The position numbers were made by a program, and so were the translations under genes. A stretch of 14,239 bases of DNA. Source: DATNBT01 sp964579765 (lineage in GTDB: Bacteria > Acidobacteriota > Vicinamibacteria > Vicinamibacterales > CAVVIG01). This document shows positions 12,820 through 14,239 of this stretch, piece after piece. Under the pieces are notes generated by a model, which saw only the letters and a program-made list of their open reading frames with translations, searched no databases and was not told the origin of the DNA. Where the stretch lies: the NCBI GenBank assembly GCA_964579765.1, contig CAZOIK010000176.1, positions 1 to 14,239 of the forward strand, given 5' to 3'. The stretch's first letter is position 1; each line of letters opens with the position of its first letter.

Positions 12820-13485
12820 TTGGGACTGCTCGACCGCATCTCGCCGCGCAAACTTGAATCCTCGCCGGTGGTCATGCAGACGCCGGCCGAGGTCGATCCC
12901 CTCGTCTCGACCAAAGCGCTGCGCAAATTCCTGAGCTGCCTCAAGTCGCGCGAGCTGCCGGTGCTGATCGACCTCGGGCCGGTCGTCGGCAGCAACGTCG
13001 CGTACTTCGGCGAGCAGCTCGGCTGCAAGATCTTCGTGAGCGATCTCTTCGCCGACCTCGATCGGTTCGTCCGCGAAGACCGCGTCGAGGCGTTCGGCGA
13101 TTTCCTGGCGTCGAAGTTCACGCAGGAGAGCGCGTCGGTGGACGGCGTGCTCTGCTGGGACTTCATCGACTACCTCGATCGCCCGGCCGCGCAGAAGCTG
13201 GCCGATCAGCTGACGCGCGTGCTGCGGCCCGACGGCGCGCTCCTCGGCTTCTTCGGCACCGCGCCGCAGAACGGCGACACGTACTACAACAAGTTCATCG
13301 TGAGCGACGAAGGCAGCCTGCGCTCGCGCGCCTATCCGGCGCTGCGCCGGCGGCAGACGAGCCTCCTCAACCGCGACATCATCAAGCTGTTCGCCGGGCT
13401 GCGCGTCTCCGATTCGTTCCTCCTCAAGAACACCCAGCGCGAGATCCTGTTCCGCAAGCCCGTTCCTCCGACCGCGACGGCATGA
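12820..13485 (+). CDS. SAM-methyltransferase-fold protein linked to bactofilin
   Basis: The 221-residue product has the layout of a class I methyltransferase: strand 1 and loop at LIDLGPVVGSNVAYF (49-63), an acidic end of strand 2 at FVSDLF (72-77), strand 4 at VDGVLCWDFIDYLD (107-120), then VLRPDGALLGFF (134-145). The glycine loop, however, reads DLGPVVG rather than the usual DxGxGxG, so SAM binding is uncertain. The start is a TTG at 12820, 3 nt after the bactofilin stop, with no ribosome-binding site, which suggests translational coupling; MGLLDRI reads as a natural beginning. The stop TGA overlaps the next ATG (ATGA). The tight packing implies work alongside bactofilin, perhaps at the cell envelope, but the substrate is unknown. 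It could be an inactive, regulatory relative. Confidence 0.75.
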   Translation: MGLLDRISPRKLESSPVVMQTPAEVDPLVSTKALRKFLSCLKSRELPVLIDLGPVVGSNVAYFGEQLGCKIFVSDLFADLDRFVREDRVEAFGDFLASKFTQESASVDGVLCWDFIDYLDRPAAQKLADQLTRVLRPDGALLGFFGTAPQNGDTYYNKFIVSDEGSLRSRAYPALRRRQTSLLNRDIIKLFAGLRVSDSFLLKNTQREILFRKPVPPTATA

Positions 13486-14239
13486 TCGCGTTCGACCTCA
13501 CTGACGAACACCGCCTGCTCGAGCAGACGGTGCGCGAGTGGGCCGCCCGCGACGTCGCACCGCACATCCGGGAGCACGATCGCCGGCACTATTTCGATCG
13601 CGACCGCATCGTCGCGGGCCTGAAGGGCCTCGGCCTGCTCGGCGTCTCGGTGCCGCAGGAGTACGGCGGCGCCGGCATGGACTACATCGCGCTCGGGCTC
13701 GCCTGCGAGGAGCTCGAATACGTGGACACGTCGCTGCGCGTCGTCATGTCGGTGCACGTCGGCCTCAACTGCCTGACGCTGCTGGCGTGGGGGACCGACG
13801 ATCAGAAGCGGCGATACCTCGTGCCGCAGGCGACCGGCGAGAAGCTCGCCGGCTACGGCCTGACCGAGCCTGGCGCCGGCAGCGACGCGCGCGCCATCCA
13901 GACGACCGCGGTGAAGAGAGGCGATCGCTACGTCCTGACCGGCGAGAAGACGTGGATCTCGCTGGCGGAGGTCGCCGACCACTTCCTCGTCTTCGCCTGG
14001 ACGGACGCGCAGAAGAAGCAGCAGCGCGATCCCTCCGGCATCAGCGCGTTCGTCGTCGAGCGGACGTTCAAGGGGTTTTCGAGCGGGCCGCTGAAGGAGA
14101 AGTGGGGAATTCTTGCGGGCAATACCGGATATTTCGTCATGGACGGCGTGGAAGTTCCCGAGGAGAATTTGGTCGGCCGTCCCGGCGAGGGCTTCAAGAT
14201 CGCGATGTTCGCGCTGGATCAGGGCCGGTATACCGTGGC
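13482..14239 (+). CDS. Acyl-CoA dehydrogenase (partial, C-terminus beyond the window)
   Basis: The frame is open from the ATG at 13482 to the window end, giving 252 residues of a family that is normally about 380-400 long. These FAD enzymes oxidise acyl-CoA thioesters at the alpha-beta bond and pass electrons to ETF. Visible landmarks are the N-terminal helical domain (FDLTDEHRLLEQTVREW), GVSVPQEYGGAG (54-65), the family signature YGLTEPGAGSDA (125-136), the FAD-contact KTWIS (156-160), and VPEENLVGRPGEGFKIAM (225-242). The catalytic Glu would be further on, so it cannot be checked and the substrate class is open; glutaryl-CoA-like or short-chain types are possible. The start overlaps the preceding stop (ATGA), which places it third in the bactofilin operon. 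Confidence 0.92.
   Translation, partial: MIAFDLTDEHRLLEQTVREWAARDVAPHIREHDRRHYFDRDRIVAGLKGLGLLGVSVPQEYGGAGMDYIALGLACEELEYVDTSLRVVMSVHVGLNCLTLLAWGTDDQKRRYLVPQATGEKLAGYGLTEPGAGSDARAIQTTAVKRGDRYVLTGEKTWISLAEVADHFLVFAWTDAQKKQQRDPSGISAFVVERTFKGFSSGPLKEKWGILAGNTGYFVMDGVEVPEENLVGRPGEGFKIAMFALDQGRYTV

Overview
The window looks like chromosomal DNA of a high-GC soil bacterium, most likely an Acidobacteriota member of the Vicinamibacteria type. The main pointers are a VWFA-related protein of the kind expanded in Acidobacteria, the strong GC-biased codon use throughout, and short palindromic intergenic repeats. The lineage is an inference from gene content; there is no rRNA or marker phylogeny here. There are 15 recognisable protein genes, two of them cut by the window edges. 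I see no tRNA, rRNA, CRISPR array, integrase, transposase or prophage gene.

Layout. 1-90 is the tail of an upstream gene. 100-1491 is an exported VWFA-domain protein; it meets, with a 14-nt tail overlap, a minus-strand solitary DNA methyltransferase (1478-2410), preceded by a small Cys/His-rich putative lipoprotein (2459-2671). 2845-4104 is an exported M20 metallopeptidase that overlaps tail to tail with a four-helix membrane protein (4082-4615, minus). 4708-5775 is an S11 D-Ala-D-Ala carboxypeptidase. 5776-6119 holds only a palindrome. 6120-6965 (minus) is FdhE, divergent by 20 nt from glycogen synthase glgA (6986-8449). A run of about nine 7-nt repeats then leads directly into the trxA-trxB operon (8522-9831). 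A two-hairpin palindromic element supplies the stop codons of both trxB and the convergent mnmA. mnmA (9876-10950, minus) carries a frameshift in a CG run and is preceded by its likely sulfur donor, a cysteine desulfurase (10964-12154). Divergent from that, behind a good sigma70-type promoter, lies a tightly packed operon of bactofilin, an atypical SAM-methyltransferase-fold protein, and an acyl-CoA dehydrogenase that runs off the end.

Functional links. Cysteine desulfurase plus MnmA form a tRNA 2-thiouridine module. TrxA plus TrxB form a complete NADPH-dependent thiol-reducing pair. The S11 peptidase and the bactofilin both fit cell-envelope and cell-shape work. The other genes appear to be independent housekeeping or accessory functions.

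I did not find a convincing new defence or mobile system. The most interesting signals are non-coding: a palindromic element whose ends carry both convergent stop codons, a heptad repeat that acts as the trxA ribosome-binding region, palindromes with shared arms in two distant places, and a recurrent arrangement in which a -10-like hexamer sits 7-8 nt before the start codon, suggesting leaderless transcripts. The bactofilin-linked protein with a non-canonical SAM-binding loop is the best candidate for a poorly described protein.
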